Part shown: one piece after another, positions 25,813 to 34,629 of the stretch
How the letters are laid out: each line of letters starts with the position of its first letter
Position numbering within the stretch: the first letter of the stretch is position 1
Origin: CBFDCQ01 sp965603355
Lineage (GTDB): Bacteria; Hydrogenedentota; CAZGCA01; CBFDCQ01
Direction: 5' to 3'
Assembly: GCA_965603355.1 (NCBI GenBank)
Contig: CBFDCQ010000007.1
Span: 1-64,000 of the forward strand
Length of the DNA: 64,000 nucleotides
Made by a program: the position numbers and the translations under genes
Notes under the pieces: model-generated
Told to the model about the DNA's origin: nothing
Databases searched by the model: none
Seen by the model: the letters and a program-made list of their open reading frames with translations, nothing else

Positions 25813-26877
25813 TTGAAACACTTGCGCTTGTGGATAGGTTTGGCCATCGGAGCATTCTTCATATGGCTGCTTTTTCGGCGGGTCGATTTTCAGGCGCTCG
25901 CATACTCATTGCGGGAGACAAGATACTTTTTGCTGGTGCCGTCGCTGGCGTTGGTGTTCGTGAGCTTCGTCATGCGAACGTACCGGTGGCGGTTCTTCTT
26001 CGTCGGCGATGGGCACATTCCTTTTAGAAAGCTCTTCACCGCCACAATGATAGGGTATATGGGAAACGTGGTGTTGCCGGCGCGTGCCGGCGAGTTCATA
26101 CGCGCTTACGTCATCAGTAAAACCGGGAGCGGGGTCGCGGCAACCAAGGCGTTCGCGACTATCGTTGCCGAAAGGGTCCTCGACGGGATTTGTCTTGTAG
26201 CACTTCTCTGTCTCAGTATGCTCGTCTTACCTTCCAACAAGCCAGTGACGATCCCGAGTGGGACGTTGTTCGAGCGGTCCGTGACGATCCATATTGAGGG
26301 GCTGGTCGCCACTGCTCTCGGCGTGCTCGCAGTGGCGGTGGCACTCACCGCTCTAGTCTATCTTAGAGAAAATGTCGTTTCGAGAATAGTCGGCAAGGTT
26401 TTCTCGCTCTTCTCAGACCGTGCGGCGGAGCACGCGACGCACTTGGTCGCCTCGTTCGCGAGCGGCCTCCATGTCGTGCGACACGGGAAGCGGCTCGCAT
26501 CTGTCAGTTTCCTGTCGCTGCTTGTGTGGTTGCCGGCCGGGCTGGCAATATATCCTGTGCTCCGCGCGTTTCCGACGGAGGTCCAATGGCCCTGGTACAC
26601 GTCACTTGTCGTGCTGGCAGTAGTGTGCGTCGGGGTAATGATCCCAGCCGCGCCGGGTTTCGTGGGAACGTTTCACGCTGCGTGCGTCGCCGGTCTGCTG
26701 CTGTGCGCCCCGGTCGATTTCGACACTGCGCTGGCGTTCTCGGTGGTTTACCACGGGGCAAACATGGTTGTTCTGATCATTGCCGGTCTGATATGCTTGG
26801 GAGTGGAAAACGTCTCCTTCCTCGATGTAGTGCGAAGGGCAGAAAGCGGCACGGCCGAGGACGCACCCGCCAACTGA
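25813..26877 (+). CDS. lysylphosphatidylglycerol synthase-type transmembrane (UPF0104) flippase-like protein
   Basis: 354-residue polytopic membrane protein, about eight hydrophobic segments, of the UPF0104/AglD/MprF N-terminal family. Characteristic stretches are FRRVDFQAL near the N-terminus, RTYRWRFFFVG, GYMGNVVLPARAGEFIRAYVISK and PAAPGFVGTFHAACVAGLL. Members of this group flip or transfer lipids or lipid-linked sugars at the inner membrane; the catalytic synthase domain of MprF is absent. The start is TTG at 25813, with GGGAGA nearby. A TatA-like/J-domain protein follows 37 bases downstream. Confidence 0.83.
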   Translation: MKHLRLWIGLAIGAFFIWLLFRRVDFQALAYSLRETRYFLLVPSLALVFVSFVMRTYRWRFFFVGDGHIPFRKLFTATMIGYMGNVVLPARAGEFIRAYVISKTGSGVAATKAFATIVAERVLDGICLVALLCLSMLVLPSNKPVTIPSGTLFERSVTIHIEGLVATALGVLAVAVALTALVYLRENVVSRIVGKVFSLFSDRAAEHATHLVASFASGLHVVRHGKRLASVSFLSLLVWLPAGLAIYPVLRAFPTEVQWPWYTSLVVLAVVCVGVMIPAAPGFVGTFHAACVAGLLLCAPVDFDTALAFSVVYHGANMVVLIIAGLICLGVENVSFLDVVRRAESGTAEDAPAN

Positions 26878-26914
26878 GAAGGTGGAAAACCTAACGTGAA
26901 ATGGTGATGCCAAC

Positions 26915-27271
26915 ATGCTTGTAAGTCCTCACGAGGTGATGGTGGTTGTCGGCTCTGCAGCGCTCCTGTTGCTGTTTGCCACCAAGTTCGGCCTCCTGAA
27001 GCGGAGTTTCAACAGATTCGTGTCCGAGTTTCGTCAGGCATTGCACGGGACGGATGAGGAAGCGCACGACGGCAAGGACCGCGCACAACATCATGTCGAA
27101 GGGAACGATATATGCTATCAACTTCTTGGCATCACGCCGTCCGCCACGCCGGAGGAAATAAGAGAAGCTTATCGAAGAAAGGCAAAACAGTATCACCCCG
27201 ATAAAGGGGGCGACCCTGATATGATGCGCGCCATTACGGAAGCATATCGAAAACTCTCGAAGCGCCGGTGA
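26915..27271 (+). CDS. TatA/B-like membrane anchor fused to a J domain
   Basis: 118-residue protein. Residues 7-22 are a transmembrane helix opening with a glutamate (HEVMVVVGSAALLLLF), followed by ATKFGLLKRSFNRFVSEFRQAL, a hinge and amphipathic helix laid out as in TatA/TatB (LLLFGxKxLxxLxRSxGxxxREFxxAL). After a charged linker (about 45-63), residues 64-118 are a J domain: the tripeptide HPD at 94-96 in KQYHPDKGGDPD, preceded by YQLLGITPSATPEEIREAYRRKA. HPD stimulates Hsp70 ATPase. The picture is a cytoplasm-facing Hsp70 recruiter anchored by a Tat-like segment. The J domain is certain; the TatA/B resemblance is my reading and could be an unrelated anchor. It ends 8 bases from a convergent gene. 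Confidence 0.82.
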   Translation: MLVSPHEVMVVVGSAALLLLFATKFGLLKRSFNRFVSEFRQALHGTDEEAHDGKDRAQHHVEGNDICYQLLGITPSATPEEIREAYRRKAKQYHPDKGGDPDMMRAITEAYRKLSKRR

Positions 27272-27279
27272 TGCGATGA

Positions 27280-28113
27280 CTAGCGCGCGGCCGACGGTAT
27301 GCCGTGTTCCTCCAACATGGCTACGTGCCGCTGCTGAAGGTCTTCCGCCAGGGCCGCGAACCCTCCTGACAAATCGGGCAAGCCCGTTTTGAGCACCTCG
27401 GCAAGCTCGCGGGAAATACTTGCCGCCACATCGTAGGCGCCGCAGCTCTCTCCAAGAAACGCGATCAACTCGCGGTACGTTTGGGCGCCGGCCTCCAGCT
27501 GTACTGGGTCTTTTACGCTGGCGAGATGCGCCGGCGGCTGCACGTTTATCAGCGCGGCGGCGGCGGTTCTTCTGCCTTCCTGCTGTTCATGAACGAAGGC
27601 AGCAAGCTTCTCGGCCGCGCGTTTTATCACATCGTCGAACGCCTTCACTGAGAGATCAAAGTACTTTTGCTTCCCCGGCTCGTCCCTGAGAAGGGCGTTT
27701 CTCATAAGCCAAAAAGAATGTTCGAAGGCGACTCCGATCGTCTCCATGATGTGCCCACCGTCGAGGTAGGCGTCCATGGCAGCATTGTAGAACCCGGTGA
27801 AAATGGTCGTTCTGCCGGAATCTCTTTCCGACTCGCACTGCATCCTGTACAGATCACCCGATATCTTGAAGTACAGGCTGCGGGTCACGCTCTTGGAACT
27901 GTGTTTCTCTGCGACCTTCGCGGCCGCGACGCCGGCCCGATTGAGATCGTAGTTATCCTCACAATGCTCGACGATAGTCTTAAGAGTCGCGTCGTAGGTC
28001 TCGTTATTCAGGCGCTCCTTCAGCAGCTCGGTGATCTTCGCGATGAAGGCTTCGGTATGCGACAACCCGCTCGTCACAGGCTCACTTGGTTCTTCGCGCG
28101 GCTTCCTCTTCAT
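27280..28113 (-). CDS. unknown helical protein downstream of the receiver-PilZ gene
   Basis: 277-residue soluble, largely alpha-helical protein with no signal peptide and no family I recognise. It has motifs such as AFIAKITELLKERLNNETYDATLKTIVEHCEDNYDLN, YFKISGDLYRMQCESE and FDDVIKRAAEKLAAFVHEQQ. The start at 28113 is chosen for AAAGGGT upstream and because the longer frame would overlap the preceding gene. It lies 40 bases downstream of the receiver-PilZ gene on the same strand, so it could act in the same c-di-GMP output, by context only. Confidence 0.65.
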   Translation of the reverse strand: MKRKPREEPSEPVTSGLSHTEAFIAKITELLKERLNNETYDATLKTIVEHCEDNYDLNRAGVAAAKVAEKHSSKSVTRSLYFKISGDLYRMQCESERDSGRTTIFTGFYNAAMDAYLDGGHIMETIGVAFEHSFWLMRNALLRDEPGKQKYFDLSVKAFDDVIKRAAEKLAAFVHEQQEGRRTAAAALINVQPPAHLASVKDPVQLEAGAQTYRELIAFLGESCGAYDVAASISRELAEVLKTGLPDLSGGFAALAEDLQQRHVAMLEEHGIPSAAR

Positions 28114-28153
28114 CCGGACCCTTTCTGCTTCGTCAATCAGTTGTGGGCTTTCA

Positions 28154-28966
28154 TCAGCCCTTGCCCGACAGCTTGGCAAGCAGGAGATGAAAATCAATAC
28201 TGTGCCTCACGCCGTCAGCGAACCTGACCGCGACCCTTCTCCTTTTCGGCTCATGGTTGCCGGTACCCTGATCCATCCTTACAACCGCACCTCTCATCCC
28301 GAAGTCGCCCCCAGGTGCCTGAGGGGCGGTAACCTCTATCTCAACGGCGGTATTGGCCTCGAGGTAATGCTCGCTCTTCAAACATGCGCCGCCGGCGCTA
28401 ACGTTGAGCATCGACGTTTCCTCTTCAAAAGGTTCGCCGAGTAGATCCTTCCCTCTGATAATGACCGGCGTGTTCATGTTGAACCGTTCATCTTCACGCC
28501 GGTCGTCCAAGGTACTTGCATCGTAAGGATCTTTCCAGTCGGCGACCTGTCTGTTGTACTCGGATCTGCCCACTCTCACACGTCGCGCTGCGGACTTGAC
28601 TTGGTCAATAAGTTCAGAATTGTCGAACACCTCCACGAGCACGTCGTCCACATCTTTTAGGACGTCCCGGTCAAGACATGCCCTCTGCAACTGGGCACGG
28701 TTCCTGGAAAAAAGGATGAGCACCGTCTCTGCAAATCGGGGGTCGCGCCTGATTTCCCCGACGATCCCGCTGGTTCTCTCTTGACCGAATGCCACATCAA
28801 GCACCATGATGTCAATCCCGCTCTCTGGAAGGTCGCCGGCGATTTGCGGCTCGCGCACTACCGGTATTACCGCAAACCCCTGGCGTTCGAGCGTAAACTT
28901 GGTGGGACGGAGCAGTTCCGGCTCCCTTGATACGAGCATAACTGTCATGTGTCGTGCCATTTTCAT
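28154..28966 (-). CDS. degenerate receiver domain fused to PilZ
   Basis: 270-residue protein. Residues 1-120 look like a response-regulator receiver: TVMLVSREPELLRPTKFTLERQGF, then MVLDVAFG carrying the position of the phosphorylated Asp. However, the acidic pair that binds magnesium is replaced (VSREP in place of a DD) and the conserved C-terminal KP is missing, so phosphorylation is doubtful. From about 160 a PilZ domain follows, with R-x3-R in DRREDERF and NVSAGGACL (NxSxxG), the residues that bind cyclic di-GMP. Several ATGs lie close together (28981, 28966, 28960, 28948), so the start is uncertain. Confidence 0.78.
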   Translation of the reverse strand: MKMARHMTVMLVSREPELLRPTKFTLERQGFAVIPVVREPQIAGDLPESGIDIMVLDVAFGQERTSGIVGEIRRDPRFAETVLILFSRNRAQLQRACLDRDVLKDVDDVLVEVFDNSELIDQVKSAARRVRVGRSEYNRQVADWKDPYDASTLDDRREDERFNMNTPVIIRGKDLLGEPFEEETSMLNVSAGGACLKSEHYLEANTAVEIEVTAPQAPGGDFGMRGAVVRMDQGTGNHEPKRRRVAVRFADGVRHSIDFHLLLAKLSGKG

Positions 28967-29157
28967 GCCTATCCGCGGCACACTGGAACTTGCTGAAAGC
29001 GTATCGTACGGGTCGGTGTATGCGCCGCTACCGATTCACGTTGCGGGCTTTGTGGTCGCACTTCGCGGACATGGCGCACATCCCCGCAAGACGCAGCCTG
29101 TGCGCTTCCGATCCCTCCCCCGGAACACGGATACTACAGATCTGCTTTTCCTGTAGT

Positions 29158-29188
29158 AATTTAATCATAATGTGAGGGTCTTTGTCAA
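29158..29188 (-). promoter_or_regulatory. possible promoter for the receiver-PilZ operon
   Basis: On the minus strand, a perfect TTGACA (29188-29183) and TAAATT (29163-29158) with a long 19-base spacer, about 190 bases before the gene. Confidence 0.3.
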
Positions 29189-29273
29189 GCAAAATCCGCA
29201 AGACTGATTTGCGGCCGGACTGGTACCCTCCGGTCCGAACCGCCAGTGCAACTGGCAAAAGCGCAACAAGAGC

Positions 29274-29302
29274 TTGATGAACTGAAGAAAATCTGCTAAA
29301 AT
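29274..29302 (+). promoter_or_regulatory. predicted promoter for the ADP-forming ligase-transketolase operon
   Basis: TTGATG (29274-29279) and TAAAAT (29297-29302) with a 17-base spacer, just upstream of the first possible starts of the beta subunit. Confidence 0.5.
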
Positions 29303-29381
29303 CCGTAGGTTATCCGGTATCAGCTACTGGAAGATGCGGTTCATTTCTGTTCCATTGGACGAACTCCCGGGCTTGATCGTG

Positions 29382-30047
29382 ATGGAAACAAAAGATAAGA
29401 AGACTGTGGCGGCCACCGCGCTCTCCGAGCATGCGTCGAAGAAGCTGCTGGCGCGATACGGTATACCGGTCGCAAGAGAGGAACTGGCGGCGTCTCTCGA
29501 CGATGTGCTCGAGGCGGCTCGCCGAATAGGTTTCCCGGTGGTCCTGAAAGCTTGCGGGCCGGGTTTGGCCCATAAGACGGAACTGGGCGTCGTCGAGCTG
29601 AATGTCGGGGACGGGGACGCTGCGCGAGAAGCGTATCAACGCATAGCCGACCGAGCGCCCGGTAAGCTCGATGGTATTCTCGTCCAGGAGATGGTGCACG
29701 GAACTCGTGAACTCATCTGCGGTCTCACTCGTGACGAGCAGTTCGGACCGTGCGTGATGTTCGGTCTTGGCGGCATATTTGTGGAGGCTGTCCGTGATGT
29801 TGTGTTTCGCGTTGCCCCGATAGAGATGCGCGACGCCCTCGAAATGATGGATGAGCTGAAAGGGCGCAAGCTGCTCGGCGACTTTCGCGGCGAAAAGGCC
29901 GTCGATAGGGACGCGCTTGGACAGATACTGATCGATCTCGGTCGTATCGGGATCGAGGAGGCTGAAGTGCTGAGCGTCGACATCAACCCTCTGATAGTGC
30001 GGGACGGAAGGCCGGTAGCGGTGGACGCGCTCGTCGTGAAAGGCTGA
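29382..30047 (+). CDS. ADP-forming acetate/acyl-CoA ligase, beta subunit (ATP-grasp)
   Basis: 221-residue ATP-grasp protein of the separate-subunit acetyl-CoA synthetase (ADP-forming) type. LSEHASKKLLARYGIPV is the usual N-terminus, FPVVLKACGPGLAHKTELGVVELNV the nucleotide-binding lysine region, and VQEMVHGTRELICGLTRDEQFGPCVMFGLGGIFVE the metal/ATP-binding core. DINPLIV is the conserved end. With the alpha subunit 80 bases downstream it should interconvert acyl-CoA, ADP and Pi with free acid and ATP. The length matches homologous beta subunits when started at 29382; an ATG at 29334 is also possible, and neither has a good ribosome site. Confidence 0.85.
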   Translation: METKDKKTVAATALSEHASKKLLARYGIPVAREELAASLDDVLEAARRIGFPVVLKACGPGLAHKTELGVVELNVGDGDAAREAYQRIADRAPGKLDGILVQEMVHGTRELICGLTRDEQFGPCVMFGLGGIFVEAVRDVVFRVAPIEMRDALEMMDELKGRKLLGDFRGEKAVDRDALGQILIDLGRIGIEEAEVLSVDINPLIVRDGRPVAVDALVVKG

Positions 30048-30127
30048 CCTAATCCGACTTGATGCAGTACGTGCTCGGCGCCGGTGACGTTGGGCACGAG
30101 CAACTTGAAATGGGGTTCAATCCAATA

Positions 30128-31621
30128 ATGTCAGATGTTCTGGAAAAGTTCAAACCGGTTTTCGAGCCGAGGTCTGTGGCGTTCGTAGGCGCGTCAAACA
30201 CCCCCATGAAATGGGGGTTCCAGGTGCCGTTCAACCTCGTGAAGTTCGGTTACGACGGCAAAGTATATCCCGTAAATCCCCACGAGTCCGAGATCCTCGG
30301 ACTAAAAGTGTACAGGACTATTGCCGAAGTTCCGGAGAAACCGGTAGATCTTGCGGTGGTGACCGTGCCGGCCCGGGGAGTGCTCGATGTGCTAAAGGAA
30401 TGCGCCGCGGCAGGCGTGAGGGCGGCGCTGGTGGTCGCTGGGGGATTCGGCGAGTTGGGAGCTGAGGGGGCACGGATCGAAGCGGAGCTGGCCCGAGTCG
30501 CGCGCGAGAGCGGCATGCTCCTTGTCGGGCCGAACTGCATGGGCGTCGTCAGTCCGCACCCTAGAAATCTGTACTGCGAGATGCCTGCCGTAAAGCCTGA
30601 GGCCGGCAACATAGCGATGGCGTCGCAGAGCGGAAATGTGGCTGCCACGCTTATGGGTCTCGTGGTGAAACACCGGCTTGGAATGAGCCGGTTTGTCAGC
30701 ACCGGAAATGAAGCAGTCCTGCACATGGAGGACTATATCGAGTATTTCGGTGCGGACCCGCTCACGAGTGTCATAGCGACCTACATTGAGGGCCTGGAAG
30801 ACGGACGGGGATTCCTAAATGTCACACGTGATGTCAACAAGGAGAAACCGGTAGTAGTTCTGAAGGTTGGCGGCACCGAGGCCGGAAAACGCGCTGCCAA
30901 GTCACACACGGGAGCGTTGGGCGGCTCACGGCAGATCTTCCACGGCGCGTGCAGACAGGCAGGGCTCACAGAAGTTGTCGATATAGAAGAGATGATGGAT
31001 GTTGTGGGAGCGTTTGCACGACAACCGCTGCCGCGAGGCAGACGCGTCGGAATTGTCACTGTTGGCGGAGGTAGCGGTGTCCTGGGCGCCGACGCGTGCG
31101 CCGACTCCGGACTCGATGTGGTTTCTTTCTCCGACAACGTGCTGAAAGAGCTCGACTCGTTTCTGCCTCCGTTCTGGAGCAGAGGCAATCCGGTCGACCT
31201 GATTGGCGCCTTTGTTGAGCGCAGCATGGTGAGGTCAACGGAGATATTGCTCCGGTCCGACAAGATCGACGGAGTCATAGTGCTCGGTGTGGGATTCGGC
31301 GCGCGATGGGCCGCAATGTACAGGAACAGGGGGCTCATCGAGAACGAGTTTCACGAGCAACTTGCCACGATAGCCGTGGAGCAAGATGTGGATACTTCAA
31401 GAACGCTGGCGAAGCTGATAGATGAGTATCGGAAACCGGTAATCGTAGCGTCTAGTGTGCTTGCAACAGCGCATGAGGATCAAAACGAGGCCATTTTCGC
31501 TCTGTTCGACGAGGGTGTGATAGTCTATCCGACCCCGCGGCGTGCCGCGAGGGCGTTTGCCCATCTTGCAGCGCGGCACGACTATCTGGCTTCCGTGGGC
31601 GCTTCAGTGAAGGCGGAGTAA
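30128..31621 (+). CDS. ADP-forming acetate/acyl-CoA ligase, alpha subunit
   Basis: CoA-binding and succinyl-CoA ligase-like subunit, 497 residues. FEPRSVAFVGASNTPMKWG begins the CoA-binding Rossmann domain. VGPNCMGVVSPHP is a conserved loop. SHTGALGGSRQIFHGACRQAGL contains the histidine of the phosphohistidine segment and the usual ALGG turn. The C-terminal part (TVGGGSGVLGADACADSGL) is the second ligase domain. The start at 30128 is by homology (MSDVLEKFKPVFEP); TTG/ATG codons at 30059-30062 would add 22 residues. It lies between the beta subunit and transketolase, so acetate/ATP production and pentose metabolism may be co-regulated. Confidence 0.85.
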   Translation: MSDVLEKFKPVFEPRSVAFVGASNTPMKWGFQVPFNLVKFGYDGKVYPVNPHESEILGLKVYRTIAEVPEKPVDLAVVTVPARGVLDVLKECAAAGVRAALVVAGGFGELGAEGARIEAELARVARESGMLLVGPNCMGVVSPHPRNLYCEMPAVKPEAGNIAMASQSGNVAATLMGLVVKHRLGMSRFVSTGNEAVLHMEDYIEYFGADPLTSVIATYIEGLEDGRGFLNVTRDVNKEKPVVVLKVGGTEAGKRAAKSHTGALGGSRQIFHGACRQAGLTEVVDIEEMMDVVGAFARQPLPRGRRVGIVTVGGGSGVLGADACADSGLDVVSFSDNVLKELDSFLPPFWSRGNPVDLIGAFVERSMVRSTEILLRSDKIDGVIVLGVGFGARWAAMYRNRGLIENEFHEQLATIAVEQDVDTSRTLAKLIDEYRKPVIVASSVLATAHEDQNEAIFALFDEGVIVYPTPRRAARAFAHLAARHDYLASVGASVKAE

Positions 31622-31660
31622 CCGGATAATCTCAGAAGAGAGAATCGGAGGAGACAGCAA

Positions 31661-33592
31661 ATGGATTTACGCGGATTCGGCGCAGAAACCCTTCCGGACG
31701 AAGCGGCGGAACAGTTTGCGGATATCGCCAGAGCGGCCCGAGGCGACATCCTCAAGATGACCACCCTGGTAGCCAGCGGTCATCCCGGCGGGTCAATGTC
31801 CAGTATTGACATCTATATAGTGCTCTATTCCTGCGCAAATGTCGACCCGGGTCAGCCTCGAATGAAGGAGAGAGACAGAATAGTCATCAGCCACGGTCAT
31901 ACGTCTCCCGGAGTCTACGCGGCGCTCGGTCGGACGGGGTTCTTCGACATTAATGAGGCTATATGCACGTTCCGCACGGCCGGAAGCCGGTACGAGGGGC
32001 ACGTCGAAAGGTGCGTTCCAGGAGTCGAGTGGAGCACCGGCAACCTCGGACAAGGGCTGTCGGCCGGATGCGGTTTCGCCCTGGCGGGAAGACTCAACCA
32101 GCTCGACTACCAGGTGTTCGTCGTCATGGGCGACGGTGAACAGCAGAAGGGACAGATCACCGAAGCGCGAAGGTTTGCAAAGAAGTACGGACTTAACAAT
32201 ATCACCGTGGTTGTGGACCTGAACGGTCTTCAGATAAGCGGTAAGACGAACTCGGTGATGCCGCAGAACATCAAGGAGAACTTCCTGTCAGACGGGTGGC
32301 AGGTCGTCGAGATTGACGGGCACGACCATCGGCAGATCTACAGTGCCTTGAAGAAAGCTGTCGAGAACAAGGACTGTCCGGTGGCGATAATTGCTCGCAC
32401 GGTAATGAGCAAGGGCGTATCCTTCATGGAGAACGACGAACAGTATCACGGTGCGGCACTGAAAGAGGACCAATGTCGTGCCGCGCTGAAAGAGCTCGGC
32501 CTCGAAGATGACCTGGATAAGTACAAGGAGATGAAGGCTCGCATCAAACCTAGTCCTCCTGATGAGTTAACACCCTGCGTCGTCACCGTCGACGTGGGAG
32601 AACCCCATACCTATTCGCCAGAGGACAAGGTAGACAACAGAAGCGCATACGGGCGGGTAATGAAAGAACTCGCCGAGCTTAACTCCGCGCGTAAGGGCAG
32701 CGCGCCGATCGCCGTGCTCGACTGTGACCTTGCTGCTTCGGTCAAGACGGGGGATTTCGCCGCCGTCTGGGAGGACCACTTTTTCCAGGGAGGAATACAG
32801 GAACACAATACGGCTACGATTGCCGGCGTGCTTTCCATAGAGGGCATCCTGACGTTCTTCTCGGATTTTGGAGTGTTCGGCGTTGATGAAACGTACAACC
32901 AGGAACGCTTGAATGCTATCAACGGTGCCTCCCTCAAGCTCGTGTGCACGCACAACGGTCTCGATGTCGGGGAAGACGGTAGGACGCATCAGTGTATTGA
33001 CTACATCGCGCTCATCAACAACCTGTTCGGGTTCAAGATCATAGTTCCCGCCGACCCCAACCAGACGGATAGGGCGGTGCGGTACATTGCCGGCGAGCCC
33101 GGATCTTTCTTCATACCCATGGGGCGGTCAAAGCTTCCCGTGATCACGGGTCAAGATGGAACCCCGATATTCGGGGACGGATACGTTTTTCGATACGGGA
33201 AAGCCGATGTCGTCCGCGAGGGCAACGACGCCACCATCATTTCCACAGGAACAATGATGTACCGCGCAGTGAATGCTTCCGATGTCCTGGCGGAGAAGGG
33301 GTACAAGGTCCGTGTACTCAATATTTCTTGCCTGACGGATCCGGACGTTGAAGCCTTGCGAGCTGCGGCGGAAACGGGAGCGATCGTAACCTACGAGGAC
33401 CATAACGTGCGGACCGGTCTCGGGAGCATCGTAGCGAACGTGCTGGCGGAAAACGGTCTCACCGTCAAGTTCCGTAAGATGGGCGTCAGCGCGTACGGGA
33501 GTTCGGGCAAATCCGATGCTTTGTTCGATGAACAGGGGCTTGGCGTCGACTCGCTCGTGAGCACCGTCGAATCGCTTGTCGAATCGAGCTGA
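31661..33592 (+). CDS. tkt: transketolase
   Basis: Thiamine-diphosphate transketolase, 643 residues, both halves fused as in bacterial enzymes. SGHPGGSMSSIDIY and GVEWSTGNLGQGLSAGCGFA are N-terminal cofactor-domain signatures. GDGEQQKGQITEARRFAKKY followed by VVDLNGLQISGKT is the ThDP/Mg motif, and FFSDFGVFGVDETYNQERL and the HNGLDVGEDGRTHQ stretch belong to the pyrimidine domain. It transfers two-carbon units in the pentose phosphate pathway. GGAGGAGACAGCAA precedes the ATG. It is 39 bases downstream of the acyl-CoA ligase alpha subunit. Confidence 0.92.
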   Translation: MDLRGFGAETLPDEAAEQFADIARAARGDILKMTTLVASGHPGGSMSSIDIYIVLYSCANVDPGQPRMKERDRIVISHGHTSPGVYAALGRTGFFDINEAICTFRTAGSRYEGHVERCVPGVEWSTGNLGQGLSAGCGFALAGRLNQLDYQVFVVMGDGEQQKGQITEARRFAKKYGLNNITVVVDLNGLQISGKTNSVMPQNIKENFLSDGWQVVEIDGHDHRQIYSALKKAVENKDCPVAIIARTVMSKGVSFMENDEQYHGAALKEDQCRAALKELGLEDDLDKYKEMKARIKPSPPDELTPCVVTVDVGEPHTYSPEDKVDNRSAYGRVMKELAELNSARKGSAPIAVLDCDLAASVKTGDFAAVWEDHFFQGGIQEHNTATIAGVLSIEGILTFFSDFGVFGVDETYNQERLNAINGASLKLVCTHNGLDVGEDGRTHQCIDYIALINNLFGFKIIVPADPNQTDRAVRYIAGEPGSFFIPMGRSKLPVITGQDGTPIFGDGYVFRYGKADVVREGNDATIISTGTMMYRAVNASDVLAEKGYKVRVLNISCLTDPDVEALRAAAETGAIVTYEDHNVRTGLGSIVANVLAENGLTVKFRKMGVSAYGSSGKSDALFDEQGLGVDSLVSTVESLVESS

Positions 33593-33867
33593 GGCACGCA
33601 CGACCCTCGGGGGAAGCGGCGTCTTACACATCATTCAGTCGTCGCCTCGTTAAGTGGCAGCCCTTACGCGTGCGGCTTATTGCCGTCAGAAACTCGAACC
33701 CTTCTTGAACACGCCAGCGCCTGACCAGCACGTTTCCGCCGACTCCGTTTGACATTCCGGCACACGTTCAGTAACATGAGATTGTTGGGATATGAGGCGG
33801 CCCGCGCGTGCGGGGTGCGGCGTGTCGATCGTATTGAAAAGGGTCAATATTGAATAGGAGGTGGAGA

Positions 33868-34575
33868 ATGAAAAAGTCAGCGAAGGTGACAAGAAGGAAT
33901 CCGAAACGGTTGACTGGACTAGTCTGCCTTCTCCTGTTTGGCTTGCATCTGACGTCGGGTCTGTGTCAGAGCGCACAGGTAGATATCACAGCGCTAACTC
34001 AAGAGACACAGAAGCTGTCCCAGAAAGCGGATGAGATGACTATGGTATGGTGGATCCCTGAAGAGTTCTGGGCAGTCTCCGCTGCACAGAATCCCGCCGC
34101 GACGGAAGCTGACGTACAGGAACTCTTGAAAACGCTTCGCCCCTACACGGTGGTGGTGGCTGTGGACGGCCAGATCGGGTCGTTTGGCGGAATCACATAC
34201 ACCAGCGAGGCCGCGATGCGAGCCTCGATGCAGCTTGTGGATGATCAGGGAAACACGTATCGGCCGCTGAATGCTCAGGATATCGATCCGGACACGCAGA
34301 GCTTTCTCTCAATGATGAGACCGGTCCTCTCCAACATGCTCGGTCCGGTCGGGCAGAACATGCATTTCTTCGTCTTCCCGGGCAAGGCCAAGAGCGGCAA
34401 GCAGATCGCGGATGCCAAGAAAGAGGGCGCCTTCTCCTTGAGAATGGAGGGCAAAGAGTTCAAATGGCGGTTGCCGCTGGGCTCGCTCCTCCCGCCAAAG
34501 ACGTGCCCGGTTGATGGAGAGAAGCTCAACGGCGCCTGGAAGTTCTGCCCGTGGCATGGAGCGAAACTGGAGTGA
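33868..34575 (+). CDS. exported protein with C-terminal zinc-ribbon-like motif, unknown
   Basis: 235-residue protein of unknown function. The signal peptide or N-terminal anchor (LTGLVCLLLFGLHLTSGLCQ) is followed by a helical segment and a beta-rich domain (YTVVVAVDGQIGSFGGITYTSEAAM, MHFFVFPGKAKSGKQI). The C-terminus ends CPVDGEKLNGAWKFCPWHG, a C-x-x-D...C-x-x-H pattern like a half zinc ribbon. The ATG at 33868 is set by AGGAGGTGGAGA. It is flanked by transketolase (same strand, 275 bases away) and convergent sppA. Confidence 0.68.
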   Translation: MKKSAKVTRRNPKRLTGLVCLLLFGLHLTSGLCQSAQVDITALTQETQKLSQKADEMTMVWWIPEEFWAVSAAQNPAATEADVQELLKTLRPYTVVVAVDGQIGSFGGITYTSEAAMRASMQLVDDQGNTYRPLNAQDIDPDTQSFLSMMRPVLSNMLGPVGQNMHFFVFPGKAKSGKQIADAKKEGAFSLRMEGKEFKWRLPLGSLLPPKTCPVDGEKLNGAWKFCPWHGAKLE

Positions 34576-34629
34576 TCCCGCAACCAATTAACTGGCAACA
34601 GGATGTATTGGAACGCCGCGCAAAGCCCC

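Larger units (their letters stand above)
28967..29381. other. divergent intergenic region upstream of the receiver-PilZ and ADP-forming ligase genes
   Basis: About 415 bases with an A/T-rich core (29155-29200). It holds a promoter for the + strand operon (29274-29302) and a weaker candidate facing left (29158-29188, TTGACA-19-TAAATT). No gene with a convincing start is visible between them. Confidence 0.4.
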
